Source: Planococcus citri (taxonomy: Eukaryota; Arthropoda; Insecta; Hemiptera; Pseudococcidae). Taken from it: a DNA stretch of 64,000 nt. Location: the NCBI RefSeq assembly GCF_950023065.1, contig NC_088681.1, positions 53,354,836-53,418,835 on the forward strand. Direction: 5' to 3'. The position numbers and the translations under genes are program-made. Shown here piece by piece: positions 24,017-34,047 of the stretch. Position 1 is the stretch's first letter, and every line of letters begins with the position of its first letter. Below the pieces are notes generated by a model that was not told the DNA's origin, made no database searches, and saw only the letters and a program-made list of their open reading frames with translations.

Positions 24017-25510
24017 TCATGTGGAAGAGGGTGTGGTTGTAGGTGAGGATGTGGTAGGAGTCATGTCTTCAAGTTTGGTTTTAATAACAGAAAGTAGGAT
24101 ATTTTCTAAGGGTTTTAAGTCATTATTTAGTAAATTTGTTTTGTTTTTCTTCATGGCTATTGCTTCCCTAATGTTTAATTGAGATGGTTTATCTATTTTT
24201 TGTATGAGGTTCAGGTTTTCAAAGGAAGTAGTGTGGTTGGTGGCAATGAGATGATCTGAGAGAGCAGACTTATTTTCATATTTGTATTTAGCATAATAAA
24301 GATGTTCCTTGAACCTCTTTTTGATGTTTCTTTTGGTTTGACCTATATAAATTCCTTGGCAATCTTTACATTTGATTTTGTAGATGCCACTACAGTCTTC
24401 AGGTTTGTCTTTGTCTTTAGTGTTACCAAGAAGGTTTTTAATTTTGTTATCATTGGTGAAAATGGGTTGTATGTTGTGTTTTCTGAAGACTGTTTTCATT
24501 TTATTTGTGAGAGGGGGATAGTAACTGATCCTAACTCTTTTGACATCATCTTTTTCAGCAATAAAAGTTGTGGCATCTCTGATTAGTTTTTTGTTTTCAT
24601 GTTTTCTTATAAGTTTTTGGATAGATGTTTTTGTGTAGCCAAGGTTGGAAGCAATAGACATGATGTTTTTTATTTCTTTATTTTGGTTATTTTTATTTAG
24701 GGGGAGATTTAAACACCTGTGTATCATGCTGTTGAAAGCAGCAAATTTTTGGTTCCAAGGCTGGAAAGAGTCTGAAGGAATGTAGTTATTGGTGTGGGTG
24801 GGTTTTCTATAGATATCAAATTCAAGATGGTCAGAATGTCTAATGATTAACATGTCCAGAAAAGGGAGTTTGTTTTGTTGTTCAAGCTCATAAGTGAATT
24901 TGATGGTAGGATAGAGACTATTTAAAGCATTGAGGAATTCCTCAATGTTGAAGTCTTCAGGAATGATACACAGGATGTCATCAACATATCTAAACCATGC
25001 TTTGGGAAAGTTTTTATTGTTCTTTTTGAATTTTGTCTCAAGGTGGCTCATGAAAAAATTTGCCAAAAAGGGAGATAAGGGGTTGCCCATAGCTGTGCCT
25101 CCTGTTTGTTTGTAGTAAGTTCCATTTATTTGGAAAATGTTTTGGGAAGTGCATAATTTTATAGTATTCATATAATGGGTTATTTCTTTTTTGTTGATAT
25201 TTTGTTCTTTTAGCCAGTTTTCTATCATTTCTAAAGTCTCAGGAATAGGCACACTGGGGAAAAGATTTTGTACATCAAAAGATATGAGCCTGTCTGTGTC
25301 ATTAATAGTAATCCCTTGCAGTTTTTCTGCAAGTTCATAATTATTTTTAACTTGAAGAGTTTCAGGAAAAGGAAGGTTTTGGAGGTTACAAAGGAGTTTT
25401 TTGGCAATGTTATAGGAAGGAGAGTTGATATTGGCCACAATTGGTCTCATAGGATAGTTAGGTTTATGGATCTTGGGAAGACAGTACATTTTAGGAACTT
25501 TAGGATTGGA
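24017..25510 (-). pseudogene. Penelope RT/GIY-YIG coding copy, inverted and 5-prime truncated
   Basis: Inverted copy of the coding arm. It reads from SNPKVPKMYCLPKIHKPNYP through the reverse-transcriptase palm (FRYVDDILCIIPE) to the GIY-YIG module (SGIYKIKCKDCQGIYIGQTK) and ends at the same stop as the plus copy. Only about 498 residues are genuine Penelope sequence. The upstream part of the open frame, to 25837, is antisense reading of the other arm across the axis and is not protein. The N-terminal region and the start are missing, so it cannot be a complete enzyme. Confidence 0.8.
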
Positions 25511-27088
25511 AAAAGTGATCCTGTGGATAAAATGGTGAAAGAAGTGAAAAGTTTGGTGAAAACTACTCCCTTCCTTAATAACACTCCTTTTCCTTCCAAT
25601 CCTAAAGTTCCTAAAATGTACTGTCTTCCCAAGATCCATAAACCTAACTATCCTATGAGACCAATTGTGGCCAATATCAACTCTCCTTCCTATAACATTG
25701 CCAAAAAACTCCTTTGTAACCTCCAAAACCTTCCTTTTCCTGAAACTCTTCAAGTTAAAAATAATTATGAACTTGCAGAAAAACTGCAAGGGATTACTAT
25801 TAATGACACAGACAGGCTCATATCTTTTGATGTACAAAATCTTTTCCCCAGTGTGCCTATTCCTGAGACTTTAGAAATGATAGAAAACTGGCTAAAAGAA
25901 CAAAATATCAACAAAAAAGAAATAACCCATTATATGAATACTATAAAATTATGCACTTCCCAAAACATTTTCCAAATAAATGGAACTTACTACAAACAAA
26001 CAGGAGGCACAGCTATGGGCAACCCCTTATCTCCCTTTTTGGCAAATTTTTTCATGAGCCACCTTGAGACAAAATTCAAAAAGAACAATAAAAACTTTCC
26101 CAAAGCATGGTTTAGATATGTTGATGACATCCTGTGTATCATTCCTGAAGACTTCAACATTGAGGAATTCCTCAATGCTTTAAATAGTCTCTATCCTACC
26201 ATCAAATTCACTTATGAGCTTGAACAACAAAACAAACTCCCTTTTCTGGACATGTTAATCATTAGACATTCTGACCATCTTGAATTTGATATCTATAGAA
26301 AACCCACCCACACCAATAACTACATTCCTTCAGACTCTTTCCAGCCTTGGAACCAAAAATTTGCTGCTTTCAACAGCATGATACACAGGTGTTTAAATCT
26401 CCCCCTAAATAAAAATAACCAAAATAAAGAAATAAAAAACATCATGTCTATTGCTTCCAACCTTGGCTACACAAAAACATCTATCCAAAAACTTATAAGA
26501 AAACATGAAAACAAAAAACTAATCAGAGATGCCACAACTTTTATTGCTGAAAAAGATGATGTCAAAAGAGTTAGGATCAGTTACTATCCCCCTCTCACAA
26601 ATAAAATGAAAACAGTCTTCAGAAAACACAACATACAACCCATTTTCACCAATGATAACAAAATTAAAAACCTTCTTGGTAACACTAAAGACAAAGACAA
26701 ACCTGAAGACTGTAGTGGCATCTACAAAATCAAATGTAAAGATTGCCAAGGAATTTATATAGGTCAAACCAAAAGAAACATCAAAAAGAGGTTCAAGGAA
26801 CATCTTTATTATGCTAAATACAAATATGAAAATAAGTCTGCTCTCTCAGATCATCTCATTGCCACCAACCACACTACTTCCTTTGAAAACCTGAACCTCA
26901 TACAAAAAATAGATAAACCATCTCAATTAAACATTAGGGAAGCAATAGCCATGAAGAAAAACAAAACAAATTTACTAAATAATGACTTAAAACCCTTAGA
27001 AAATATCCTACTTTCTGTTATTAAAACCAAACTTGAAGACATGACTCCTACCACATCCTCACCTACAACCACACCCTCTTCCACATGA
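25511..27088 (+). pseudogene. Penelope reverse transcriptase with GIY-YIG endonuclease, 5-prime truncated
   Basis: About 525 genuine codons. Order: an N-terminal stretch (DPVDKMVKEVKSLVK), a PKIHKP motif, RT fingers with RLISFDVQNLFPSVP, GTAMGNPLSPFLANFF, the catalytic FRYVDDI (Asp-Asp pair), KLPFLDMLI, and RKPTHTNNYIPSDS. At the C-terminus is a GIY-YIG nuclease with a CxxC-type pair before GIYIGQTKRNIKKRFKEHL. RT plus C-terminal GIY-YIG is diagnostic of canonical Penelope-like elements. The frame is uninterrupted to the TGA at 27086-27088, so this insertion looks young. The frame extends upstream to 25268 only because the inverted arm happens to lack stops. The real 5-prime end is lost at the spacer. 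Confidence 0.9.
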
Positions 27089-27145
27089 CCACACCCTTGT
27101 ACTGCCACACCCTTGTACTGTTAAACTACCACACCCTTGTACACT
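27089..27145 (+). repeat. CCACACCCTTGTAC triple repeat in Penelope 3-prime UTR
   Basis: Three copies of CCACACCCTTGTAC follow the stop codon at once and are mirrored in the left arm at about 23960-24016. They mark the start of the untranslated tail. Confidence 0.8.
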
Positions 27146-27195
27146 AGTATAATAAGCTTGTAGACTTGGTTATTTTGTTCAATAGTGATTTAAGC

Positions 27196-27222
27196 CTGAT
27201 GATGAACACTTGGTGTTTGAAA
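27196..27222 (+). ncRNA. Hammerhead-ribozyme-like motif, right Penelope arm
   Basis: CTGATGA (27196-27202) is followed by a short hairpin (GAACAC paired with GTGTTT, loop TTG) and GAAA (27219-27222), the strand order of a hammerhead core around stem II. Short ATTTA/TAAAT complementarity on either side could form stem I. Penelope-like elements are known to carry minimal hammerheads in their terminal repeats. Against activity: the usual G-C pair at the base of stem II is U-U here, and I cannot find a clean stem III with a UH cleavage site. It may be a degenerate ribozyme. Confidence 0.45.
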
Positions 27223-28097
27223 AGCTTTGCACTAATAAATAGTAAAAACTGAGAAGCAAGAGTTATTTCTTCCTAATCTAACAAACTTCTCGCTAAAAGG
27301 TTCTTTTTACCTTTGCTATTTGAATATTTTTGTCTAAAATTACCACATATTTTGCAATTTATCAAATATTTTTGAATACTTTTGAATATTTTGGAAATTT
27401 TTGCATTTTGAGAATCGCAACACAGGAAACGTCATTTTCACAGAATGTTGAAGATGAAAAAAATGGTTCTTTTTAATGATGATGATATTGATGATTGATG
27501 AAATGATGATGAAGATTGAATTTTAAATCAAGCTTAGATTTTTTTTCTTTTTTTGACGATCAAAATAGAATTTTAATTCAACAATTTTGTTCCATTTTGC
27601 AAAATTGCGAATAGTTCATGTGATTTAGGAAACGAAACCCAACGATGTAGCCATTTTTGTAATGTGCTTGTAAAGGCGAGTGAAACGATACCAAATTTGA
27701 TTTCGAATATTTTCGAATATTTTAGGGGTAATCGAATATTTTTGTCGAATATTTCACCTCAAAAAATCGAATATATATTGAATATTTTACCTTGAATGAG
27801 AGCATATTTTGGGTTGCCCTACTAATCAGAAGTCCTGCTCTTGCTCTGTTGTTCCAATGATGTCCTTATTCACTTCCTCCATTTTTTTTGATTACTTGAC
27901 CATTTGTGTGTTTCAATTCGTTGTTATTCACACGCAGACCTTTTCAATTTGATGCCAAAGCGAATCAAAATACCAAAATTAAAAAATTGTTGAAAGATCC
28001 CACAATTTCATCCACAAAAAAAAATGATATTATGTATAATGAAACAATAGGGCATTTCAGTTAAATAATATGTACATATAATGAAATATTTTATAAA

Positions 28098-28103
28098 TTT
28101 ATT
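28098..28103 (-). terminator. Poly-A signal AATAAA of cathepsin copy 1
   Basis: Canonical AATAAA on the minus strand about 60 bases after the stop codon of copy 1. The aligned place in copy 2 (near 34540) has lost several bases and lacks the hexamer. Confidence 0.5.
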
Positions 28104-28162
28104 GAACAATGCAATTCGAAATGCTTATGGGAATTATTCAATGGTAGTTTTACCAAAAGCCC

Positions 28163-29758
28163 TTAAAGTTCTGGAATACCTGCATAAACTCCAGTTTCAA
28201 TATTACAATGATTTTCTCCTCGTATTATTCTGAATGTTCCGTTTTCGCCCCAATTTTCGCCCCATGAATTGGCAATTAACCAATATTTGACACCGTATTC
28301 TTCTCCCCAGCCAATAATCTTGACAGCATGTCCTCCCAAAGATTTTTCTTCACTCTGTTCATAATGATGGTAGATTCCTTTTGTGACAAACAGAAAGAGA
28401 TAATAAGTCACAAATTATTTCTTCGTCAATAATATTACATACACATTAATTATAGGCTATTATTGGATCACACATGCGAGGAAGTTTATCTATTTATGGG
28501 TTCGACCTGATTGGTAAGTGGCAAAGTCCTTATACACGAGTAAAGATGCTTGAACTGGGCCATTGTTTAAGATTTCATCTTGGATGTAATATTCATTATT
28601 TGATGATCCATCATAGTCACCTACATGATATGATTCTCTGGCTGAAACATTATCACGGTTCATGGACTGGTACATACTATATTATTATTATTATTGTTGT
28701 TGTTGTTGTAATAATTTTCAATCAGTATGCGTTTTTTGCAGCCTTTGATCAATTTTATGTTTGATTACGTGAACTTACTTCTAATTAGACCGGGTTTATA
28801 ATCGTATCCATAAGATTCATTATCGCATTGATTTTCTAAACATTGAGGCGTTGAATACTCTGGGCATCGTGAGTTTTGAGACCAGTCACAGGGGTGAAGA
28901 GGGTAAGGTTGGCAACCCTTAACATATCATTAAAATTTGAGACGATATACGTTGCACGCAGGTCTATTTGTTCAATTAAAATTGCGTTCTAAGTAAAAAT
29001 ATACTCACTTCTTTAGATTCAAATTCACCTCCTGTCAACGTCCCATATTGTTTTTAAAAAACCCACGTTAAATCCAAGTATCCTCCCTTGCAGCCATTGT
29101 TGTTCTTATCGCAAGACAATAAGAAACGAGAGGATAATTCATCGGTGTATTTTCCATCGCTATGTATGCATAATCTATCGCTAAGTACAGAAGCCGCAGA
29201 AACTGCCTACTTATACCTTAATTTATTAGAGAATTTGATCGTAAGTCTGGCTTGTGAAAATATGTAATAATTACCCAACAAGAACCGCAGGTTGATTGAT
29301 CTCTTATGTGCGAAATAGAAGGGCAGTTGGGATATTTTTCTCGAGCATCGTATGAAATGGGGTAACCCGAGCCGAAGCCTAATTTGGGTTCATTATGAAC
29401 AACGTTTGGAAATTTAATCGGCGTTAATTGGTCACTTTTTCTCAATTTTGCACCCAATCTTTTTGTAATTTCACTTACGGTGACTTCATCGTGGCCATAT
29501 GCGCTCGCCTGAAGTAAAAAATCAATTTGTAAGTACACAAACGTGTTCGGTTGTTGATTTAAAAATAGTTTATGATAGGACAACAATATTGAATAATTAG
29601 CTGATTATAGTTACCTTCCATAAACGAGTCCGGTCTGAATTCACCTCGGCTGCTATTTCTCGTAAATTGATTTTTTCGTGTTTGATTTTTTTCTTACGAT
29701 TCGCCAAGACTGACGTTATTAGGAGAATTATTGCTATGTATAACAGAAACTTCATCAT
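28163..29758 (-). pseudogene. CTSB: Cathepsin B-like cysteine protease, copy 1, in-frame stop
   Basis: Six exons: 29615-29758, 29275-29508, 29009-29206, 28779-28917, 28507-28641, 28163-28377, all in consistent phase (0,0,0,1,1). Exon 1 gives a hydrophobic signal peptide (MMKFLLYIAIILLITSVLA). Exon 2 carries the propeptide end, SYDAREKYPNCPSI and DQSTCGSCW with the oxyanion Gln and catalytic Cys. Exon 6 has GGHAVKIIGWG (catalytic His) and NSWGENWG (catalytic Asn). The frame meets TAA at 29054-29056, codon 177 of 354, where copy 2 reads a sense Leu codon (TTA). Product would stop after the catalytic Cys and lack His and Asn. The exon 5 donor is also weak (GTCGAA against GTAGGC in copy 2). A poly-A signal AATAAA sits at 28098-28103. 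Most likely a recently disabled pseudogene; an alternative splice avoiding the stop is not excluded. Confidence 0.88.
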
Positions 29759-29759
29759 A

Positions 29760-30370
29760 TCGAAATGAAAACGATACTAAAATTTTTTTAATGCAATGTC
29801 TAAATCAAAGCTTATAGGTACTGCATACCTCAATTTTAAAATTTAAATTTCTTTTCAACGAACAATCATGTGAAAAATTATATTCTATGAATTCTTATCG
29901 AGTTGCATGTCGATCAAACTTTAATTTTTAAAAAAATGTGTCGTTGAACAAGGTACTCTTCGTTATTTTTCTGATTCAGACCTCTTCAAATACCCAAAAT
30001 ACATCTCGAAATTGTCAATTCAAGAAATTATCAGATGGAACACCCTCCTACGCGTGCTCAACATTTCATCTTTGAAATTTTAGGAATGCTTATACGTATA
30101 TTAAAATATTCTCACTTCTCAGCCACTTCATATGACATTGACAGTCCACTTTTTTTTCATTTCGGCACAAGTGCTCTGTAGAAAGTTCAAAATTTTGAGA
30201 TTATGAAAAAGTAATTAAGACGAGAAAGTTTCAAATTTGACCATCTTTAAACAATATTTTGGAGATTTTTCCCGGGAAAATCAATCGTGCAATTTTCTAA
30301 ACCTGAGTTTGAAACCATTTAATGAAGATTTAACCCTTCATTCGTTGTTTTTCCTTTTTCAGTAAACTTG
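29760..30370 (-). repeat. Duplicated upstream flank of cathepsin copy 1
   Basis: The sequence from GAACAATCATGTG (about 29859) through GAATTCTTATCGAGT to the CATTCGTTGTTTTTCCTTTT block near 30340 is homologous to 36440-36880 and 37680-37735 upstream of copy 2. Any shared promoter should lie here, but I see no convincing TATA or initiator element. The copy 2 counterpart is interrupted by a foldback element, this one is not. Confidence 0.8.
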
Positions 30371-30419
30371 AACTTTTCAGAATCTAGCGCCTAAAAAAAA
30401 AAAAATTAAACAAGATGTG

Positions 30420-31250
30420 GCATCTTGTTATTTAGTAGGAATTCTCTGTCTGTGAATAAGCCAGGTTAGTAAACATTTTTTGAGATTTTCTCATTATTTC
30501 TGATACCTCGCATGCGATGTCGACATGTTGATGTAAAATTTGATGCTCAAAATTTATGTCCACAACTATGTCGACCAATTTTTCAGAATTAAAATTTTGT
30601 TTTAGTGCTTAAAAGTTTAGTAAACATTTTAAAATATCATCTCGTTTGAAGAGAAGAACACATTTTTGATGGCATTTACAGAATTATTCATTTTTTCATA
30701 GTTTGGAGTTGTTGACGATATGTCAATGTGGAAGTTGATGGTCCACAAATGCTACACCAACACTAGGGTGAGTCAGTTGTATATGGGAAATTTTTTTCAC
30801 TTTTTCAAAGTCTTACACCCTAAGAGGGTTCATTTATGCAAGAATGTCTTGCCTGCACAACAATTGTCTACGTCGACATTTACATCAAGTACGTTTTTTT
30901 CCAACATAATGATGGAAAAGTGATCAATTAATTATTAAGTGGGAATCTTCTGTCTGTACAAAAGCAAGGTAAATGAAAAGTTTCGAAATTTTCTCATTAT
31001 TTCTGATACCTCGACATGCCATCTCGACATGTAGATACTTATGTAAAATTCTATGCTTGAAATTTACATCTACAACTACGTCAACCAATTTTTCAGAATT
31101 AAAATTTCTGTTTTAGTGTTTAAAAGTTTAGTAAACATTCAAAAATATGATCTTTGTTCAATGAGGATAACAAATTTTTTAGGGCATTGATGAAAATATT
31201 CATTTTCCACAGTTTCGAGTGGTAGATGATATGATGTTGATATTGTGGAT
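30420..31250 (+). repeat. Direct duplication, about 310 bp, offset about 500 bp
   Basis: 30430-30740 and 30930-31250 align throughout. They share TCTCATTATTTCTGATACCT, CCAATTTTTCAGAATTAAAA and AAAAGTTTAGTAAACATT, with substitutions and small gaps. CGACATGT words are frequent. There is no coding potential. Confidence 0.75.
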
Positions 31251-31539
31251 GTATTTGTTGATGTCAAATTTCACATCAACATTAACATCGACATGTTGAC
31301 ATGAAAAATGGATTAGTTTAGTACTCTTAGATAAAGTATTGCACCATCTTTGATATACCTAAGGAATTTCTGTTCAACTATTTGATTGTACAGATTTTTC
31401 GTCTGTACTTCCTCGGAAGTGGACTTTGCGTTGATGCTGTTTTCAGCATGAGCAATAGCCACATCAGAGGAAATAATTTTTGGAAAAAAAATTTTAAATT
31501 TTCAAACTCAAATTTTATAATTTTACGAAGCAGGAAGTC

Positions 31540-31765
31540 GACATAAATTTTGATGTAAATGTCGATCCATCTACATCCGTCACTTTTGGATACCCCATGT
31601 AGATGTGAATTTCGACCCTGTGTTGAACCAATTGTCGACACGAATGCAGATGAATCAGTCGACAATTACATCGACAATTAGCTCGACACAGGGTCAAAAT
31701 TCACATCGACATGTGGCATCCAAAAGTGACGGATGTGGATGGGTCGACATTCACATTGAAATTAG
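31540..31765. repeat. Inverted repeat rich in TCGACAT words
   Basis: The left arm, with TCCGTCACTTTTGGAT near 31578, is mirrored by ATCCAAAAGTGACGGA near 31717. AATTTCGACCCTGTGT is mirrored by ACACAGGGTCAAAATT. The centre is near 31650. The CGACAT words link it to the direct repeats at 30420-31250, so it may be the end of one repeat family. Frames 31378-31811 are repeat frames. Confidence 0.75.
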
Positions 31766-31853
31766 CATGGTCATTGTTGTATGGGTACAACCTTCAGAAA
31801 GTAGCAGATAAATATGGAATGAAAATCTTGTCGTCAAAAACAAGGGTGATGGC

Positions 31854-32817
31854 TAGGGTGGTTCATGTAACATTTTTTTTTGAAATCTTGAGGTCTTACC
31901 CCCTAATTTTGTTTCTTTTGATGTAAAAATGACACCATAAAATTTTGTTGAAAAATAATAATATTTAGAGGTCGCGCACAAGCGTTGAATGTTGAGAGCT
32001 ACGAGCGCGCACAAGCACACTACTCCCCACGACGGTGCCGTGGGAAACGCAACGAAGCTCGACGCGGTTGATTCTATGCAATTGTACTGAGAGTGGCATC
32101 CCACTACAACTTATTAAATGATACCAATTTTGGGGGGGGTTTGTAAAACAACTATTCCGAAGTATTGATTATGATTTTTCGGTTGTAGAATTCATTTGAA
32201 CCCAAATTATGGAATTTATAATTAGAAATCAAAAAAATCCATTTTTCATTTTTTACTAAGTAATAGCTCTTAAATTGATAATAGTTGATAAAACATCAAC
32301 TGGAAGTGCTAAATCTTATAGAATATTCATATTTCAACGTAAATTTATCCCATAAATTTTTTCCCTTAGGTTTCCAAGTAGAATAGAATAGGACATACAA
32401 CCTCAAATACTGTACTTTTTTTCTTTACTTTTCAAATCTTTTGCTCCTATGTATTTTCACCTTCAGTGATCTTCGGAATTGAAAAATTGTCGTTGACTCA
32501 TCATTGATAACATCTTAAAAAGCCCACCAAGGACTAGACTTACTTATCATGCATTGTAGAGGGGTTAATGTGTTGTAATCTGCTTCAATCCAACAAGGGG
32601 ACGCAACGCTGCGTTCCCCGGCGCGCAACCGTGGGAAGTTTTCGCTCGACGCGCTCATACCTTTTCAACTTTCAACTCTCATGCGCGACCTCTAAATATT
32701 ATTTTTTTGACCTGCAATTTTTTGTCAAGTGTTTTCAAACCAAATGGAACACTTCTAGGGGGTAAGCTCAAAACATTAAAACATAAAACTTTTTCTATTG
32801 TTCCATGAACCACCCTA
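31854..32817. mobile_element. Non-autonomous hAT-type transposon inside the LINE (first)
   Basis: TAGGGTGGTTCATG at 31854 and the inverse CATGAACCACCCTA ending at 32817, with a perfect 8-bp duplication GTGATGGC (31846-31853 and 32818-32825). Removing 964 bp plus one duplication restores the LINE frame (VMA-FGWKE). Subterminal inverted segments (AGGTCGCGCACAAGCG near 31969 against CATGCGCGACCTCTAAATAT near 32681) give extra foldback. GC-rich words (GACGGTGCCGTGGG, CGGCGCGCAACCGTGGG) are unusual for this window. No transposase frame. Confidence 0.88.
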
Positions 32818-33344
32818 GTGATGGCCTTTGGGTGGAAAGAGCCAATATGCAGTAAAATTGTTGTATTTGTAAATGGACTGCCAGTGGAACAAGTCAGAAG
32901 CTTTAAATATCTCGGGGGTGAGCTTTCTCATGAAGGAGAGGTGGATGCACAACTTAAGATCAACAAATTCCTGAGATTAAGCGGGGCAATAAACCGAGCC
33001 ATCCCTCCAAGAAAAGTCAAGAGTCTATACTCGAATAAGAATTTACAATACGCTGCGCTGGCAAGACCAATGCTGCTGTATGGAAGCAAAACATGAACAA
33101 TGATCCACCTCCTCATATAAGAAGCAGAGTACCTGCTGTGGAAATGAGATTCATGTGAGCAATGGCAGGATATAAGAGACACGATAAGAAAAGGAATGAA
33201 GACATCCTGAAGGAGCTGGGAGCAGAGCCAATCATTAGATGGGTGAAAGATTACAGAAAGAAATGGCAAAGATACGTTGATAGAATGCATGATGAATGGT
33301 CCCCTCGAAAAGTCAAAGTATACACTCCAACTGACATGAGGAGC

Positions 33345-33862
33345 CAGAGCTGTGGGACCAAAATGATCTCAAAACCGGATTGATTATGTCTCAATTCAAA
33401 TCCAATCCCAAAACCAAAATCATTATTTTTCTTGATCCCAATACCGAAAAAATTCCGGAACCAAAACAAAATCGTTTTGGTTTTAGGATTTCAATTTTTG
33501 GCTTTTTTCCGCGATTTTATTTTGATAAATGGTCATTTTACATCATTTATCATCAATTATTTGAATTATAATAAAAATTACTCGACAAATTAAGCAAAAT
33601 ACATGCATTCAAAATGTTAAACGAATTATATCATTGGATTTTTCACGTCAAAACCTCCCATTTTTTAAACCATTGCCGGGCCCATTAGTCAATTTGGGCT
33701 TAAAATTGGTTGAAATGGAAATCCCGAAACCAAAACCAATTCAACCCGGAACTGAAACAATTTTTTCAATCCCAAAACGAATCCCGAATCCAAAATGAAA
33801 ATTTAGAAGAAGAAATCCCGAAATGCATCCAATCTCAAAATCGTTTCAGTCCCACAGCTCTG
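33345..33862. mobile_element. Non-autonomous hAT-type transposon inside the LINE (second)
   Basis: CAGAGCTGTGGGAC at 33345 mirrors GTCCCACAGCTCTG ending at 33862 (14-bp inverted repeat). The flanks are TGAGGAGC (33337-33344) and GGAGGAGC (33863-33870), an 8-bp duplication with one mismatch. Removing it joins MRS to RGRPRKK in the LINE. The interior repeats ATCCCGAAACCAAAACC-like words and has no transposase. Confidence 0.85.
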
Positions 33863-34047
33863 GGAGGAGCAGAGGAAGGCCGAGGAAAAAACCTGATGAC
33901 GCATCAGCGAGCAATTCTTCTACAGCTTCCCAGATGGGTTGAACAGCTCACCAGATCAAAGTTCAATAATGATGATGATGCTAATGATAATGTTTTTTTT
34001 TGGTCAGAATTTTAAAAAAAAATACTTACAGGTCATGCTTTTCTTTC

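Larger units (their letters stand above)
23830..27312. mobile_element. Penelope-like retroelement in palindromic arrangement
   Basis: Two inverted arms, 23828-25510 and 25595-27277, are each 1683 bp and look essentially identical. They surround an 84-bp unique spacer (25511-25594), with the symmetry axis between 25552 and 25553. A 13-bp direct repeat TTGCTATTTGAAT at 23817-23829 and 27313-27325 fits a target duplication in the host hAT element. The right copy has 35 further bases (27278-27312) not present in the left. The spacer is in frame with the plus-strand coding copy, so the plus copy is the longer, 5-prime-truncated insertion. The left arm is an inverted partial copy. Inverted partial copies are a known habit of Penelope elements. 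Confidence 0.9.
23653..27821. mobile_element. Non-autonomous hAT-type DNA transposon, split by a Penelope element
   Basis: The ends are TAGGGCAACCCAA (23653) and its exact inverse TTGGGTTGCCCTA (ending 27821). They are flanked by a perfect 8-bp duplication CTAATCAG (23645-23652 and 27822-27829). Eight-base duplications and TAGGG/CAGGG-type ends are characteristic of the hAT superfamily. The subterminal parts are full of GAATATTTT/CGAATATTTT words (23755-23815 and 27320-27395, 27700-27785), as expected for transposase-binding subterminal repeats. Without the Penelope insertion it would be about 670 bp and has no transposase. The paralogous site near 34205-34220 lacks it. Confidence 0.88.
31775..33990 (+). 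pseudogene. Decayed LINE reverse-transcriptase C-terminal part and 3-prime tail
   Basis: Three fragments of one non-LTR retrotransposon are separated by two DNA transposons. Fragment 1 (31775-31853) reads LQKVADKYGMKILSSKTRVM. Fragment 2 (32818-33344) continues in frame with AFGWKEP, RSFKYLGGELSHEGEVD and ARPMLLYGSKT. It then has a stop where Trp is expected, a frameshift, and MAGYKRHDKKRNEDILKELG and YRKKWQRYVDRM. Fragment 3 (33863-about 33990) gives RGRPRKKPDD and a GATGATGAT-type tail. The order (FKYLG, LYGS-T, KRNEDI, RxGRPRK) is that of the end of many insect LINE ORF2 proteins. The RT catalytic core, the endonuclease and ORF1 are absent, as usual for a 5-prime-truncated copy. I do not assign the clade firmly. 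Confidence 0.85.

Noticed and set aside
25268..25510. N-terminal part of the plus Penelope frame, reading from an ATG
   Set aside because: It is antisense reading of the inverted left arm across the symmetry axis; true Penelope sequence starts at the spacer, 25511.
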